Assembly (NCBI RefSeq): GCF_023702225.1
Contig: NZ_JAMQCO010000004.1
Location: forward strand, 180,384-244,383
Direction: 5' to 3'
DNA from: Aureimonas altamirensis
Lineage (GTDB): Bacteria; Pseudomonadota; Alphaproteobacteria; Rhizobiales; Rhizobiaceae
Length of the DNA: 64,000 bases
The translations under genes and the position numbers were made by a program. Under the pieces are notes generated by a model, which was not told the origin of the DNA, did not search any database, and saw only the letters and a program-made list of their open reading frames with translations. Positions 8,471 to 21,595 of the stretch are shown here, piece by piece. Position 1 is the stretch's first letter. Every line of letters begins with the position of its first letter.

Positions 8471-9481
8471 ATGGCTGCACTGCACAAATATCGTTTTGGA
8501 GCCCTGCTCGCGATCTTCACGCTCGTCTTCTCGGTCGTGGCCGTGGACTATGCAGAGGCGCGGCGCGGCGGCAGCTTCGGCAGCCGCGGCGCACGGACCT
8601 TCCAGTCCGCCCCCGCCACCAATACCGCCCCTTCGGCCGCTCCGGTGCAGCGCTCCATCACGCCCGGCACCGCCGCGCAGCCCAATGCCGGCCGCGCCGC
8701 GACAGGCGCAGCCGCCGGCGCTGCGGCCAATCGCGGCCTGTTCGGCAGCCCGCTGATGCGCGGACTGATGCTTGGCGGTCTCTTCGGCCTGCTGATGGGC
8801 GCTGGTTTCGGCGGCCTTGGCGGCTTCATGGCGCTTCTGGTCCAGATCGCATTGATCGCCGGCGTCATCTGGCTGGCGATGCGCCTGTTCCGCTCGCGCC
8901 CGCAGACCGCAACGGCCGGCAACCAGCGTCAGCGCGGCAATGCCATGAACTATGAGCGGCAGGATCCCGCCGCCGGTGGCGGACGCGATTTCCGCCACCT
9001 CGGGGCCGGCCTGGGCGGCGGCGCCGCCACGGGCGCGGCATCGGCGTCGGCACCGGAACGCAGCGGCAACCCGGACGAGCTTGGGATTACCCCGGACGAT
9101 CTCGGCATCTTCGAACAGCGTCTCTATCAGTTGCAGGATGCCTTCGGCCGTGAAGACTATGCCGCAATCCGGGAGATCACGACGCCGGAGATCATGTCCT
9201 ATCTTTCGGAAGAGCTGTCGCAGAACGCCACGCGCGGCGTCAAAAGCGAAGTCCGCGACGTCAAGCTTCTGCAGGGCGACATTGCGGAAAGCTGGAAGGA
9301 AGGCTCGCGTGAGTTCGCCACCGTCGCGATGCGCTACTCGATGATCCAGGTTCTGCGCGATCGGCAAAGCGGGAACATCGTCGAGGGCTCGGACAGCGAA
9401 CCGGTCGAATCGACGGAAGTCTGGACTTTCCTGCGCGACCATCACGACGAATGGAAGTTGACCGCGATTCAGGAAGCCTGA
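8471..9481 (+). CDS. Tim44-like domain membrane protein
   Basis: A 336-residue protein. It has an N-terminal signal or anchor (about residues 8-28), a low-complexity alanine/serine/proline region, two glycine-rich hydrophobic segments (about 100-145), an alanine/glycine linker, and a C-terminal Tim44-like domain from about residue 195 to the end. GGAGG sits eight bases before ATG 8471, so the longer in-frame start at 8381 is rejected. Bacterial Tim44-domain proteins (TimA) are envelope proteins of unclear role; the mitochondrial relative tethers the import motor. It is divergent from the BA14K gene across 252 bp. Confidence 0.85.
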   Translation: MAALHKYRFGALLAIFTLVFSVVAVDYAEARRGGSFGSRGARTFQSAPATNTAPSAAPVQRSITPGTAAQPNAGRAATGAAAGAAANRGLFGSPLMRGLMLGGLFGLLMGAGFGGLGGFMALLVQIALIAGVIWLAMRLFRSRPQTATAGNQRQRGNAMNYERQDPAAGGGRDFRHLGAGLGGGAATGAASASAPERSGNPDELGITPDDLGIFEQRLYQLQDAFGREDYAAIREITTPEIMSYLSEELSQNATRGVKSEVRDVKLLQGDIAESWKEGSREFATVAMRYSMIQVLRDRQSGNIVEGSDSEPVESTEVWTFLRDHHDEWKLTAIQEA

Positions 9482-9505
9482 GCTTCATCCGCAATCGAAA
9501 ACAAG

Positions 9506-9533
9506 GGCCGGTCGCCACCGACCGGCCTTTTTT
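9506..9533 (+). terminator. rho-independent terminator of the Tim44-like gene
   Basis: The stem GGCCGGTCG/CGACCGGCC has a 4-base loop followed by six T. It starts 25 bp after the stop codon and abuts the end of convergent azlD. Confidence 0.9.
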
Positions 9534-9829
9534 CATAGGCCGGCAAGCCGCGCGACGATCACGATGGCCGTCCCGATGGCGACGGTCGAGAGAAGCGACA
9601 GGCGAACGGCCAGCAAGCCGCACAGGACAAGAACGCAGCGTTCCACCCACCCGCCGTCCACGAAGGCCGGGACGAAGATCGTCGGCAGCACGGCCGCCGG
9701 TACGGCGTTCAGAATGGCGTCGAGACGCGGCGATATGCGCCCCATCCGCTGCAGGACGAGATAGCCGCCGACACGGGTGGCATAGGTGGTCACCGCCGCC
9801 AGGAGCACCAGAAGCCAGATTCCGCTCAT
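9533..9829 (-). CDS. azlD: AzlD family branched-chain amino acid exporter subunit
   Basis: A 98-residue hydrophobic protein with three or four membrane segments and the family pattern TYATRVGGY near the N-terminus and ILNAVPAAVLP in the middle. AzlD is the small partner of AzlC (BrnE/BrnF type) in export of branched-chain amino acids. It overlaps azlC by four bases, so translation is probably coupled. Confidence 0.92.
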   Translation of the reverse strand: MSGIWLLVLLAAVTTYATRVGGYLVLQRMGRISPRLDAILNAVPAAVLPTIFVPAFVDGGWVERCVLVLCGLLAVRLSLLSTVAIGTAIVIVARLAGL

Positions 9830-10515
9830 GCCGGGTCTTCCGGAAGGCGCCGTACCGCCGCAACGACCAGGCCTGCCAGCCCACCCAGCGTCACGTGCCA
9901 GGGTGCGCCGAGCGTCATGTAGACGAGGGCCGATGCGGCGAAGCTCGCGCCGGCCACCGGAAAGAATCCATCCCGATTCTGGAAGGCCATCGTCTGCGCC
10001 AGGAAATAGACGGGCAGCACGAAATCCAGCGCGAAGACGCGCGGGTCAGCGATTAGCCCGCCGAAGACGACGCCGACGGCGGTGGAGAGTTGCCACACCA
10101 CATAAAGCGCCAGCGCATAGCCGAAATAATAGGTCTTCGTCAGGCGGCCGCGCAGCGCCCGGGCCTCCGCGGCCGCATAGGACGGGTCCACCAGGAAGAA
10201 AAACCCGGCTGTCTTCTGGAGCGGAGTGAAGGCGCCGAGATGCCGCCCGATCGACGCCGAATAGAGCACATGGCGGAAGTTGAGGATGAACATCGACAGC
10301 ACCACGGCCCAGAGCGGCGATTCGATCGCCAGCAGTTGCAGCGCCACGAGTTGCGAAGCCCCGGCGTAAACGAAGGCCGACATGCCGATGGCCTCGGCCA
10401 CGGTGAAGCCGCCGTCCATCGCCAGGGTGCCGTACAGCGCGCCGAAGGGCACCATGGGCACCAGCACGGGCGCCACGTCGCGCAGGGCGGCGCGCAGTTC
10501 GCGAATGTCGAGCAT
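9826..10515 (-). CDS. azlC: AzlC family branched-chain amino acid exporter subunit
   Basis: A 229-residue inner-membrane protein with about six hydrophobic segments. Family blocks include PFGALYGTLA, AGASQLVALQL and NFRHVLYSASIG. It is the large subunit of the AzlCD (BrnFE) exporter for branched-chain amino acids. It starts five bases after ligA stops and overlaps azlD by four bases, so it may be read through from the repair genes upstream. No Lrp-type regulator is adjacent. Confidence 0.92.
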   Translation of the reverse strand: MLDIRELRAALRDVAPVLVPMVPFGALYGTLAMDGGFTVAEAIGMSAFVYAGASQLVALQLLAIESPLWAVVLSMFILNFRHVLYSASIGRHLGAFTPLQKTAGFFFLVDPSYAAAEARALRGRLTKTYYFGYALALYVVWQLSTAVGVVFGGLIADPRVFALDFVLPVYFLAQTMAFQNRDGFFPVAGASFAASALVYMTLGAPWHVTLGGLAGLVVAAVRRLPEDPA

Positions 10516-10520
10516 GGCCG

Positions 10521-14346
<3,826 letters not shown>

Positions 14347-14370
14347 CTATCGCGCCATGCCCGCCCACCC

Positions 14371-15276
14371 TCAGCCCTGCGGCGCGGCCGGGGCCTGTGC
14401 ACCACCGCCGGCAAGCCGGCGCGAGGCGTTGCCGAACCAGGAGCCGGCGGTACCCGCCTGCGGTGCGAGGCCATCGCGCTGCAGCAGCGCGTAGGCATCC
14501 TTGTACCATTCGGATTCGGGGAAGTTCTGGCCCAGCACCGACGCGGCGGCCTGCGCCTCGGGACGGATGCCCATGGCAAGGTTCGCCTCGACCAGGCGGT
14601 AGAGCGCCTCTTCGACGTGGCGGGTCTGGCTGTAATTGTCGACGACGTTCTTGAAGCGATTCACCGCGCCGATGTAGTTGCGCCGCTCCAGATAATAGCG
14701 GCCGACCTGCATTTCCTTGCCGGCGAGCTGGTCGCGCGCCTGGCGCAGCTTTGTGCGCGCATCTTCCGCGTATTCGGAATCGGGATAGCGGTCCACCACC
14801 TCCTGCATGGCCAGCGCCGCGCGTGCGGTATCCGTCTGGTCGCGCGTGACCTCGGGCATCTGGCGGAAGTAGGACAGGCCGATGATGTACTGTGCGTAGG
14901 CCGCTTCCTCCGAACCCGGATAAAGCGACAGATACCGCCGTGCCGATGAGACGGCCTCGTCATAGTCGCCATTGCGGTAGGAGGTGAAGGCGCGCATCAC
15001 CAGCGCCTTGCGGGCCCACTCCGAATAGGGGTGCTGGCGGTCGATCGCCTCGAACTTGGCGGCAGCCTCGCCCAGGCGCCCGGCCTCCAGGTTGGCAAGG
15101 CCCTGATTGTAGAGGACGTCGGCCGGCTCGGTCTGCGAAGCGAGCGCCAGCGCGTCGATGTCGTTGTCCTTGCCGGACATGCAGCCGGCAAGCCCGGAGA
15201 CGGCGCCCGCCAGAAGAACAACGGCGAGCGGCCGCACGATGCTGGACCGGCCGATTGTGGGCAAGAATTGGCGCAT
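14371..15276 (-). CDS. bamD: outer membrane assembly lipoprotein BamD
   Basis: A 301-residue lipoprotein of the Bam complex that inserts beta-barrel proteins into the outer membrane. The signal peptide ends at a lipobox VSGLAGC with Cys32 as the lipidated residue. TPR-like repeats follow (FEAIDRQHPYSEWARKA, VVDRYPDSEYAEDAR). ATG 15276 is chosen because AGGGGA lies eight bases upstream; seven more residues are possible. It lies between lpxC and recN, with 141 bp to lpxC. Confidence 0.95.
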   Translation of the reverse strand: MRQFLPTIGRSSIVRPLAVVLLAGAVSGLAGCMSGKDNDIDALALASQTEPADVLYNQGLANLEAGRLGEAAAKFEAIDRQHPYSEWARKALVMRAFTSYRNGDYDEAVSSARRYLSLYPGSEEAAYAQYIIGLSYFRQMPEVTRDQTDTARAALAMQEVVDRYPDSEYAEDARTKLRQARDQLAGKEMQVGRYYLERRNYIGAVNRFKNVVDNYSQTRHVEEALYRLVEANLAMGIRPEAQAAASVLGQNFPESEWYKDAYALLQRDGLAPQAGTAGSWFGNASRRLAGGGAQAPAAPQG

Positions 15277-15417
15277 TAGAACGTTCCCCTGCTGCATCCC
15301 CGGCGGCGGATCGCCCGCCCTGACGCCCTTCTACTTGCAGCGAAGGGAGCCGACAATGTTTCAAGGCCGTTCAACGTGCCTTTTTTGAGGCGGCGCCCAT
15401 GGCCAAGCACGCGAAGT

Positions 15418-16386
15418 CTAGATTTTCTGGGCTTCGAAAGCCGGCACGGCCACCGCCACGGCGGGCTCCGCGCGGGTCCGGCCGCCCGAGCGCACCGGCA
15501 TCTCGACGATCTCGAACGCCGCCGGATCGGACAGAAGCGCCTGCAACGCCATGGCGTTGAGCCGGTGGCCACCGCGATAAGACCGGTAGCAGCCGAGGAT
15601 ACGCGCACCGGCAAGGGCCTGGTCGCCGATCGCATCCAGCGTCTTGTGCCGCACGAACTCGTCCACGTAGCGCAAGCCGCCCGGATTGATGACCTTGTCG
15701 TCGTCGCCGATGACGACCGAATTCTCGAGCGAGGATCCGAGCGCGTGGCCCGACGCCCAAAGGCGCTCGACATCCTTCATGAAACCGAAGGTGCGTGCCC
15801 GGGAAATCTCGTCACGGAAGAGCGACGGGGTCAGATCGCCGGAGAAGCTCTGCCGTCCGATGGCGCCGGAAGCGAAGTCGATATCGATTTCGAATCGCGT
15901 GCCGTCATGCGGGCGATACTCGCCGAAGGCGCCGCCCATCTCTACCCGAACCGGCTTGAGGACGCGGATATGACGGCGCGCCGCCAACTGGGACACGAGG
16001 CCCGCCTCGTCGATGGCTTCCACGAAGGCCGTCGAGCAGCCGTCCATGATGGGAATTTCGCCGCCATCCATTTCGATTACCACGTTGTCGACGTCCATGG
16101 CGTACAGCGCCGCCATGAGATGCTCGATGGTGGCGACATGCGGCCCGCCCGGCTCTCCGACGACGGTGGCAAGATCGGTGGACGAGACATTGGCGGAAAC
16201 GGCGGCGATCTCGCGCACACGCCCCGACCCGTTGCCGAGATGGAAGACGACGCCGGTATTCGCGTCGGCCGGATGAAGCGTCATGTCCACGGCTGAACCG
16301 GAGTGAACGCCGACACCGCGAAAGCCGATGCTGGCTCCGATCGTTTGCTGCTGCTTCGCCACACTCGTATCCTTGAAATCGCCCAT
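15418..16386 (-). CDS. lpxC: UDP-3-O-acyl-GlcNAc deacetylase
   Basis: A 322-residue zinc enzyme catalysing the first committed step of lipid A synthesis. Zinc ligands are visible: histidine in ATIEHLMAAL, histidine and aspartate in RHKTLDAIGD. The catalytic histidine is in YRGGHRLNAMAL. The N-terminus (QTIGASIGFRGVGVHSG) is typical; ATG 16386 has only a weak upstream GGCGG. A 274-bp gap with a terminator separates it from ftsZ, so it probably has its own promoter. Confidence 0.95.
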   Translation of the reverse strand: MGDFKDTSVAKQQQTIGASIGFRGVGVHSGSAVDMTLHPADANTGVVFHLGNGSGRVREIAAVSANVSSTDLATVVGEPGGPHVATIEHLMAALYAMDVDNVVIEMDGGEIPIMDGCSTAFVEAIDEAGLVSQLAARRHIRVLKPVRVEMGGAFGEYRPHDGTRFEIDIDFASGAIGRQSFSGDLTPSLFRDEISRARTFGFMKDVERLWASGHALGSSLENSVVIGDDDKVINPGGLRYVDEFVRHKTLDAIGDQALAGARILGCYRSYRGGHRLNAMALQALLSDPAAFEIVEMPVRSGGRTRAEPAVAVAVPAFEAQKI

Positions 16387-16553
16387 GGTCCGCCGATGGC
16401 ATGCATTCTGTGAAAAGCATGTCGGGCTGTGGCCCGGGCGTCGGCCGCCATGTACGCGCAGCCGAAACCGATTTGTTGCCGGAAAACTAGGAGTTACGCC
16501 CTTTCGGGCCAAATCACGCTTCTTTTCCCCATGTTACCGGCGACAAGCTTAAC

Positions 16554-16572
16554 CGAGTGTAAAATCGAGTGT
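16554..16572 (-). repeat. paired direct repeat upstream of lpxC
   Basis: CGAGTGT occurs twice (16554-16560 and 16566-16572) with a 5-bp AT-rich spacer, giving a 12-bp period, about 170 bp upstream of the lpxC start. It could be an operator or be chance. No regulator is identified. Confidence 0.4.
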
Positions 16573-16585
16573 TTTCATAATCTTA

Positions 16586-16618
16586 ACAGAAAGGGCCCGC
16601 CCCTTTCAGGGCGGACCC
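16586..16618 (-). terminator. terminator after ftsZ
   Basis: On the minus strand, GGGTCCGCCC pairs with GGGCGGGCCC (one G-U pair) around a 6-base loop and is followed by TTTCTGTT. It lies 43 bp after the ftsZ stop and closes the division operon before lpxC. Confidence 0.8.
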
Positions 16619-16660
16619 GCTCGTCTCATGCGACTATTTTGTGAAGTCCGCTGAAAAACT

Positions 16661-18184
16661 TCAGCTCGATTGGCGGCGCAGGAAGGCCGGAATCTCGAGC
16701 TGCTCGTCTTCCGACTGCGGGCGCACCTGGCTTACGGGGCGCGCCGCCGAGTCTGCCGCCACACGCCGCGGCGCATAGGGGCTGTGCTCCGGCTGCTGGC
16801 GACGCTCGCCCTGATGCGCTTCGACTTCCTCCTCGCGGCGGGAAAGACCGCTCGTCAGCTTGCGGATCAGGCCGAGGGCACCGCGCTCTTCCGCATGGTC
16901 GTGATCGTGGCCGCCGCGGCGGTCCATTTCCGACTGCACGACCGGCGGAAACTCGTCCACGCGGGGCATGCGGGTCTGCTGCGGGGCAGCCTGGCGCGCC
17001 GGCATCTGCGGTGCGACTTCCGAGATTTCCTCGGTCAGCATGCGGCTGAAATCGTCGTCCAGATCGAAGCCGGAGGCAGCGGGCTGCGGCGCCGGCGCAA
17101 CCGGTTGCTGATAGGCCGGGGCCTCCTGCGTCGGGCGGGCGGCCGGGGCTCCGGCTGCGGCCTGGCGGGCAACGGCTGCCGGACGCGTTTCCGGCTGGCG
17201 GTCGAAGGCTTCGGCGGCCGTCTTGTCGATGCCGGTCGCCACGACCGACACGCGGATGACGCCTTCCAGGCTTTCGTCGAAGGTTGCACCCAGGATGATG
17301 TTGGCGTCCTGGTCGACTTCCTCGCGGATGCGGGTCGCTGCCTCGTCCACTTCGAACAGGGTCAGGTCACGACCACCCGTGATGGAGATGAGCAGGCCCT
17401 TGGCGCCCTTCATGGAGGTTTCGTCCAGGAGCGGGTTGGCGATGGCCGCTTCGGCGGCCGCCATGGCCCGGCCTTCGCCCGAGGCTTCGCCCGTGCCCAT
17501 CATGGCCTTGCCCATCTCGCGCATGACGGAGCGGACGTCCGCGAAGTCGAGGTTGATAAGGCCTTCCTTGACCATCAGGTCGGTGATGCAGGCGACGCCC
17601 GAGTAGAGGACCTGGTCGGCCATGCCGAAGGCATCGGCAAAGGTGGTCTTGTCGTTGGCGATGCGGAACAGGTTCTGGTTCGGAATGACGATCAGCGTAT
17701 CGACGTTCTTCTGCAGTTCCTCGATGCCGAGTTCGGCGATCCGCAGGCGGCGCTGGCCCTCGAAGTGGAACGGCTTGGTCACGACGCCGACGGTCAGGAT
17801 ACCCTTTTCACGCGCCGCCCTGGCGACCACGGGCGCAGCGCCCGTGCCGGTGCCGCCGCCCATGCCGGCCGTCACGAAGCACATGTGCGAACCGAGCAGG
17901 TGATCGCAGATCTCGTCCAGGGATTCCTCTGCGGCGGCGCGGCCGACTTCCGGCTGCGAACCCGCGCCGAGACCCTCGGTGACGGCGACGCCCATCTGGA
18001 TCACGCGCTCGGCCCTGGAGGAGCGCAGCGCCTGCGCATCGGTGTTGGCGATGACGAACTCGACGCCTTCCAGGCCGGCATTGATCATGTTGTTGACGGC
18101 ATTGCAGCCGCCGCCGCCAACGCCGAACACGGTGATGCGGGGCTTGAGTTCCGTGATGTCCGGCTTCTGCAGGTTGATGCTCAT
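16661..18184 (-). CDS. ftsZ: cell division protein FtsZ
   Basis: A 507-residue tubulin-like GTPase that forms the Z ring. The tubulin signature [10 protein letters not shown] and the synergy-loop region [13 protein letters not shown] are intact. The globular domain ends near residue 320 and is followed by a long proline/alanine/glutamine-rich linker, as in alphaproteobacteria. The conserved C-terminal peptide is [10 protein letters not shown], which binds FtsA and other partners. ATG is preceded by AAGGAA. A 130-bp gap separates it from ftsA and may hold an internal promoter. Confidence 0.98.
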   Translation of the reverse strand: MSINLQKPDITELKPRITVFGVGGGGCNAVNNMINAGLEGVEFVIANTDAQALRSSRAERVIQMGVAVTEGLGAGSQPEVGRAAAEESLDEICDHLLGSHMCFVTAGMGGGTGTGAAPVVARAAREKGILTVGVVTKPFHFEGQRRLRIAELGIEELQKNVDTLIVIPNQNLFRIANDKTTFADAFGMADQVLYSGVACITDLMVKEGLINLDFADVRSVMREMGKAMMGTGEASGEGRAMAAAEAAIANPLLDETSMKGAKGLLISITGGRDLTLFEVDEAATRIREEVDQDANIILGATFDESLEGVIRVSVVATGIDKTAAEAFDRQPETRPAAVARQAAAGAPAARPTQEAPAYQQPVAPAPQPAASGFDLDDDFSRMLTEEISEVAPQMPARQAAPQQTRMPRVDEFPPVVQSEMDRRGGHDHDHAEERGALGLIRKLTSGLSRREEEVEAHQGERRQQPEHSPYAPRRVAADSAARPVSQVRPQSEDEQLEIPAFLRRQSS

Positions 18185-18314
18185 GTAAAGGTTTCCTTTT
18201 CGCAGTTGGCCGCCTCGGCGCGCGCCTCAGTTCGTTTCAAAGTATTGCCAGTGCGTATGGGTGCACCGTACATTCGGTGGCCCGCCTGAAACTTGCGGAC
18301 CGGTTACGCGGAGC

Positions 18315-19643
18315 TCAAAAACTACGCCGGAGCCAGGAGCCGATCCGACCGACCCGCGTGGTTTCGTCGAAGGCGAAATCCAGCGGTGACGATTCGGCGA
18401 CATATTCCTGCCAGGCGATCTGGGGGTAGATCAGCAGCCCGACCGACGTTGCGAAGATCGGGCTCTTGTTGGTCGTGCTGAGGCCGGCGACCCCGACGGG
18501 ACGCCCCAGCCGCACGTTGCGCTGAAGAATGTCGTGGGCCGCACCGGCCATGCCCGCGAGCTGGCTGGCGCCGCCGGTCAGCACGACGCGCTTGCCGATG
18601 ACGTGGCCGAGGCCGGAGCTGGCCATGCGGTCGCGGATTAGCTCCAGCGTCTCTTCCACGCGGGGACGGATGATGCGCGCAATGAGAGAGCGCGACACAT
18701 GCACCTCGCCCTCGCCGTCGTCTTCGGCCAGCGGCTCTACCGTAACCGGCTCGCCGTCGTCCATCAGCTGGGTCAGCGCGTTGCCGTGCATCACTTTCAG
18801 CCGCTCGGCCTGCTCGGGGCGGATGGACAGGCCGCGAGCCAGATCCATGGTGATGTGCTGGCCGCCCATGGCGATGGCGTCGGCATAGGCGAAATGCCCG
18901 TTCTGGAAGATGGAGATCGTGGTGGTGCCGGCCCCCATGTCGATGCAGGCCGACCCCATCCGGGCCTCGTCTTCCACAAGGGTTGCAAGGCCCGACGCAT
19001 ACGGGGCGGCCACGAAGGCCTCGACCACGAGATGCGCGCGGTTGATGGCGGCCTCCAGGTTGCGCAACGGCGTCTCTTCCGCCGTCAGCACATGCAACTC
19101 GGCGCCGAGCACCTCGCCCATCATGCCGATGGGATCGTCCAGCCCACCCTCGCCGTCGAGCGAAAGGTCGAACGGCACCGAATGCAGGGCGACGCGGCCC
19201 TGCGACATCTGCGTGCGCGCCGCCTGGTTGAGAACGCGGCGCAGGTCGGCCGGGCTGACCTCGGCTCCGGCCACCGTCAGCTCGGCCTTGCCGCGCAGGC
19301 TTTTGAGCCGGCCGGCCGTCACCGATACGATGAGGCTTTCGATGGTCAGGCCGGCCTGTCGCTCCGCCGTATCGACGCAGGCGCGGATGGACTGCTCCGC
19401 CGCGGAAATATCCACGACGACGCCGGACTTGATGCCGCGAGAACGCTGATGCCCGATACCGATCACCTCGGCCACATGGGTGCGGTTCGGCAGGACTTCG
19501 CTTTCGGGGCGCGGACGAAGCCGCGCGATCAGGCACGTGACCTTCGACGACCCGACGTCGAGAATCGAAAACAGGTGCGTCCGCCGCTGCGAAAGCTTTT
19601 CGATGCGCGGCAGCGCATCCTTTCCGCCCAGAAACAGGCTCAT
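18315..19643 (-). CDS. ftsA: cell division protein FtsA
   Basis: A 442-residue actin-like ATPase that tethers FtsZ to the membrane. Phosphate-binding blocks are present (SILDVGSSKVTCLIA, CIDMGAGTTTISIF, VVLTGGASQLAGM), with the 1C domain at about residues 85-170. The C-terminus GRIGSWLRRSF is the amphipathic membrane-binding helix. The ATG overlaps the ftsQ stop by four bases (ATGA), which fixes this start although the frame is open much further upstream. Confidence 0.97.
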   Translation of the reverse strand: MSLFLGGKDALPRIEKLSQRRTHLFSILDVGSSKVTCLIARLRPRPESEVLPNRTHVAEVIGIGHQRSRGIKSGVVVDISAAEQSIRACVDTAERQAGLTIESLIVSVTAGRLKSLRGKAELTVAGAEVSPADLRRVLNQAARTQMSQGRVALHSVPFDLSLDGEGGLDDPIGMMGEVLGAELHVLTAEETPLRNLEAAINRAHLVVEAFVAAPYASGLATLVEDEARMGSACIDMGAGTTTISIFQNGHFAYADAIAMGGQHITMDLARGLSIRPEQAERLKVMHGNALTQLMDDGEPVTVEPLAEDDGEGEVHVSRSLIARIIRPRVEETLELIRDRMASSGLGHVIGKRVVLTGGASQLAGMAGAAHDILQRNVRLGRPVGVAGLSTTNKSPIFATSVGLLIYPQIAWQEYVAESSPLDFAFDETTRVGRIGSWLRRSF

Positions 19644-20548
19644 GCCGGATTCCCCCTCTTGGCCTGGCGTGCGAGCTTGGCGCGCTCGGCGGCTGCGTCG
19701 TCGCGCCGCTGTTTCGCCTCCGGCGTAAGCTTGATGGTGATGCGGTCGGGAAGACGCATGTCGACCGCCGCGATATCGCGGGCAAGAAGCCCATAGCTGC
19801 GGTCCATCCGCACCACTTCGGCGGCAGCTTCCACGGGCTGCTCTTCCGGCAGGCGGACGGTGACGCCGTTGTCGAGCCGAAGATCCCACCGCCGCTCGCC
19901 GATGCGGACATAGGCGCGGATGCGCGGCTTCAGTTCGGGCACCAGCTCGATTTCGTCCAGAAGGTCGGCGGCGGCCGTATCCGCTCCCACGCCGACGACC
20001 AGCGGCAACTCGGTGTAGCGCGTCGTGGCAAAGGGCACGATCGGCACGCCATGACGGTCGATGATTGTCAGGTCCTGCCCGCGCTGCCAGATGGCGAAGG
20101 GCTGCTTCTCGACCACCTCGACCAGCAATTGCCCCGGATACACCTTGGACACCGAAGCCGTCTCTATCCACGGCATGGCTTCCAGGGCGGTGCGGGCCGC
20201 ATCCACGTCGAGCGCCGGCAGGGTTTGCGCGCCGACCCCGTACACGGTCTGCAATATGTCGATCTGCGAGGTTTCGGACGCGCCAGTCACATCGACCCTG
20301 TCGATGGCGAAGCCGACGGGCTCGGCCAGCGTATCGATGACCTTGGTCGTGTGCCCGCCGCTCGACATGCCGTAGAGGGCGCTGGAGCCGAGCACGACGG
20401 TGGCCAGCACCGAAAAGCTCGGCAGCGGCAGCGCCTGCAGGCGGCGCGCATAGCCCGAGACGCGGCGCAGCGCGATCTGCACGCGCATCGCCACCCGGCC
20501 GGCCGGCCGCATGTCGGAATGGTCGTGACGCAGTCTTACCGGCGGCAT
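19640..20548 (-). CDS. ftsQ: cell division protein FtsQ
   Basis: A 302-residue bitopic divisome protein. A basic cytoplasmic tail is followed by a membrane segment (about residues 42-62) and a POTRA domain beginning [16 protein letters not shown], then the beta domain. FtsQ bridges early and late divisome proteins. GAGG eight bases before ATG 20548 supports the start, which lies within the last 13 bases of ddl. It overlaps ftsA by four bases. Confidence 0.95.
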   Translation of the reverse strand: MPPVRLRHDHSDMRPAGRVAMRVQIALRRVSGYARRLQALPLPSFSVLATVVLGSSALYGMSSGGHTTKVIDTLAEPVGFAIDRVDVTGASETSQIDILQTVYGVGAQTLPALDVDAARTALEAMPWIETASVSKVYPGQLLVEVVEKQPFAIWQRGQDLTIIDRHGVPIVPFATTRYTELPLVVGVGADTAAADLLDEIELVPELKPRIRAYVRIGERRWDLRLDNGVTVRLPEEQPVEAAAEVVRMDRSYGLLARDIAAVDMRLPDRITIKLTPEAKQRRDDAAAERAKLARQAKRGNPA

Positions 20549-21459
20549 GACGCGTCCCTCACCATCCAGTCGAGCAGCTTTCCGAACTCGAGGCCACGGG
20601 CACGGGCGATATCGGGCACCAGCGAAGTCGGCGTCATGCCGGGCTGGGTATTAACCTCCAGCCACACCACCTCGCCCGAGGCGCCGTTGCGGTCGTCGTA
20701 GCGGAAGTCGGAGCGGGAGACGCCTCGGCAGCCCACGGCGCGATGCGCGGCGAGGGAGAATTCGCCCACCATCGCGGTGATCTCGTCCGGCAACTCGGCA
20801 GGCACGATATGGGAAGATCCGCCCGGCGCATACTTGGCATCGTAATCGTAGAAGGCATGGTCGTTGGAAACGATCTCGCAGACGCCCAGCACCTCGTCGC
20901 CCATGACGGCGCAGGTGAGCTCGCGCCCGGGCACGTAGCGCTCCACCATCACCGTATCGCCGAAAGTCCAGTCCACGGCCGACAATTGCTGCGGAGGATG
21001 AGCCTCGCCCTCGCGCACGATGACGACGCCGAAGCTGGAGCCTTCCGCCACCGGCTTCACGACATACGGGGTAGGCATCACATGCTGCCGTGCGATCTCC
21101 ATGCGATCGACGAGGATGGATTCGGCCACGGTGACGCCGAAGCCGGCCACGATCGCCTTCGCCTTCTCCTTGTTCATCGCAAGGGCCGAGGCCAGAACGC
21201 CCGAATGGGTATAGGGAATTTCGAGATATTCGAGGATGCCCTGTATGGTGCCGTCCTCGCCGAACGGTCCGTGCAGCGCGTTGAAGGCGACGTCCGGCCG
21301 CAGTTCGGCCAGCACCGAAGCGACGTCGCGCCCGACATCGATGCGCGACACGCGATAGCCCTCGCCCTCGAGGGCGTCGGCACAGGCCTTGCCCGAGGAA
21401 AGGCTGACGGGTCTTTCACTGGAAAGGCCGCCCATCAGAACCGCCACGTGCCGCTGCAT
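20536..21459 (-). CDS. ddl: D-alanine--D-alanine ligase
   Basis: A 307-residue ATP-grasp enzyme joining two D-alanines for the peptidoglycan stem. It has the N-terminal [17 protein letters not shown] block, the [19 protein letters not shown] segment, [13 protein letters not shown] at the nucleotide site, and the catalytic EVNTQPGMT near the C-terminus. It is the first gene after a 136-bp gap that contains a CtrA-type box, so ddl-ftsQ-ftsA-ftsZ may be a regulated sub-operon. Confidence 0.97.
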   Translation of the reverse strand: MQRHVAVLMGGLSSERPVSLSSGKACADALEGEGYRVSRIDVGRDVASVLAELRPDVAFNALHGPFGEDGTIQGILEYLEIPYTHSGVLASALAMNKEKAKAIVAGFGVTVAESILVDRMEIARQHVMPTPYVVKPVAEGSSFGVVIVREGEAHPPQQLSAVDWTFGDTVMVERYVPGRELTCAVMGDEVLGVCEIVSNDHAFYDYDAKYAPGGSSHIVPAELPDEITAMVGEFSLAAHRAVGCRGVSRSDFRYDDRNGASGEVVWLEVNTQPGMTPTSLVPDIARARGLEFGKLLDWMVRDASCRR

Positions 21460-21515
21460 CGACTCCGCACTCCATCAACAGAAGGTTACGCCTTCCATTC
21501 ATGCTGTGCGGATGG

Positions 21516-21530
21516 TTAAGCGGTGGTTAA
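21516..21530 (-). promoter_or_regulatory. CtrA-type binding box upstream of ddl-ftsQAZ
   Basis: TTAA at 21516-21519 and TTAA at 21527-21530 are separated by exactly seven bases, the full CtrA consensus; both orientations also have the trailing C. It is 57 bp upstream of the ddl start. CtrA is the alphaproteobacterial cell-cycle regulator known to control division genes. Binding is inferred from the motif. Confidence 0.65.
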
Positions 21531-21595
21531 CCCGGCGCGGCGTCGGCAATAAAATCGTAAGGCAAATGCGCCGACACCCGAACCGTGCGGCCCGC

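Noticed and set aside
16550-16564. Possible CtrA box TTAA-N7-TAAA upstream of lpxC
   Set aside because: The second half-site is TAAA, not TTAA; too weak.
16670-18289. A 539-codon plus-strand frame opposite ftsZ
   Set aside because: It is a shadow of ftsZ; its protein is histidine/arginine-rich with no family.
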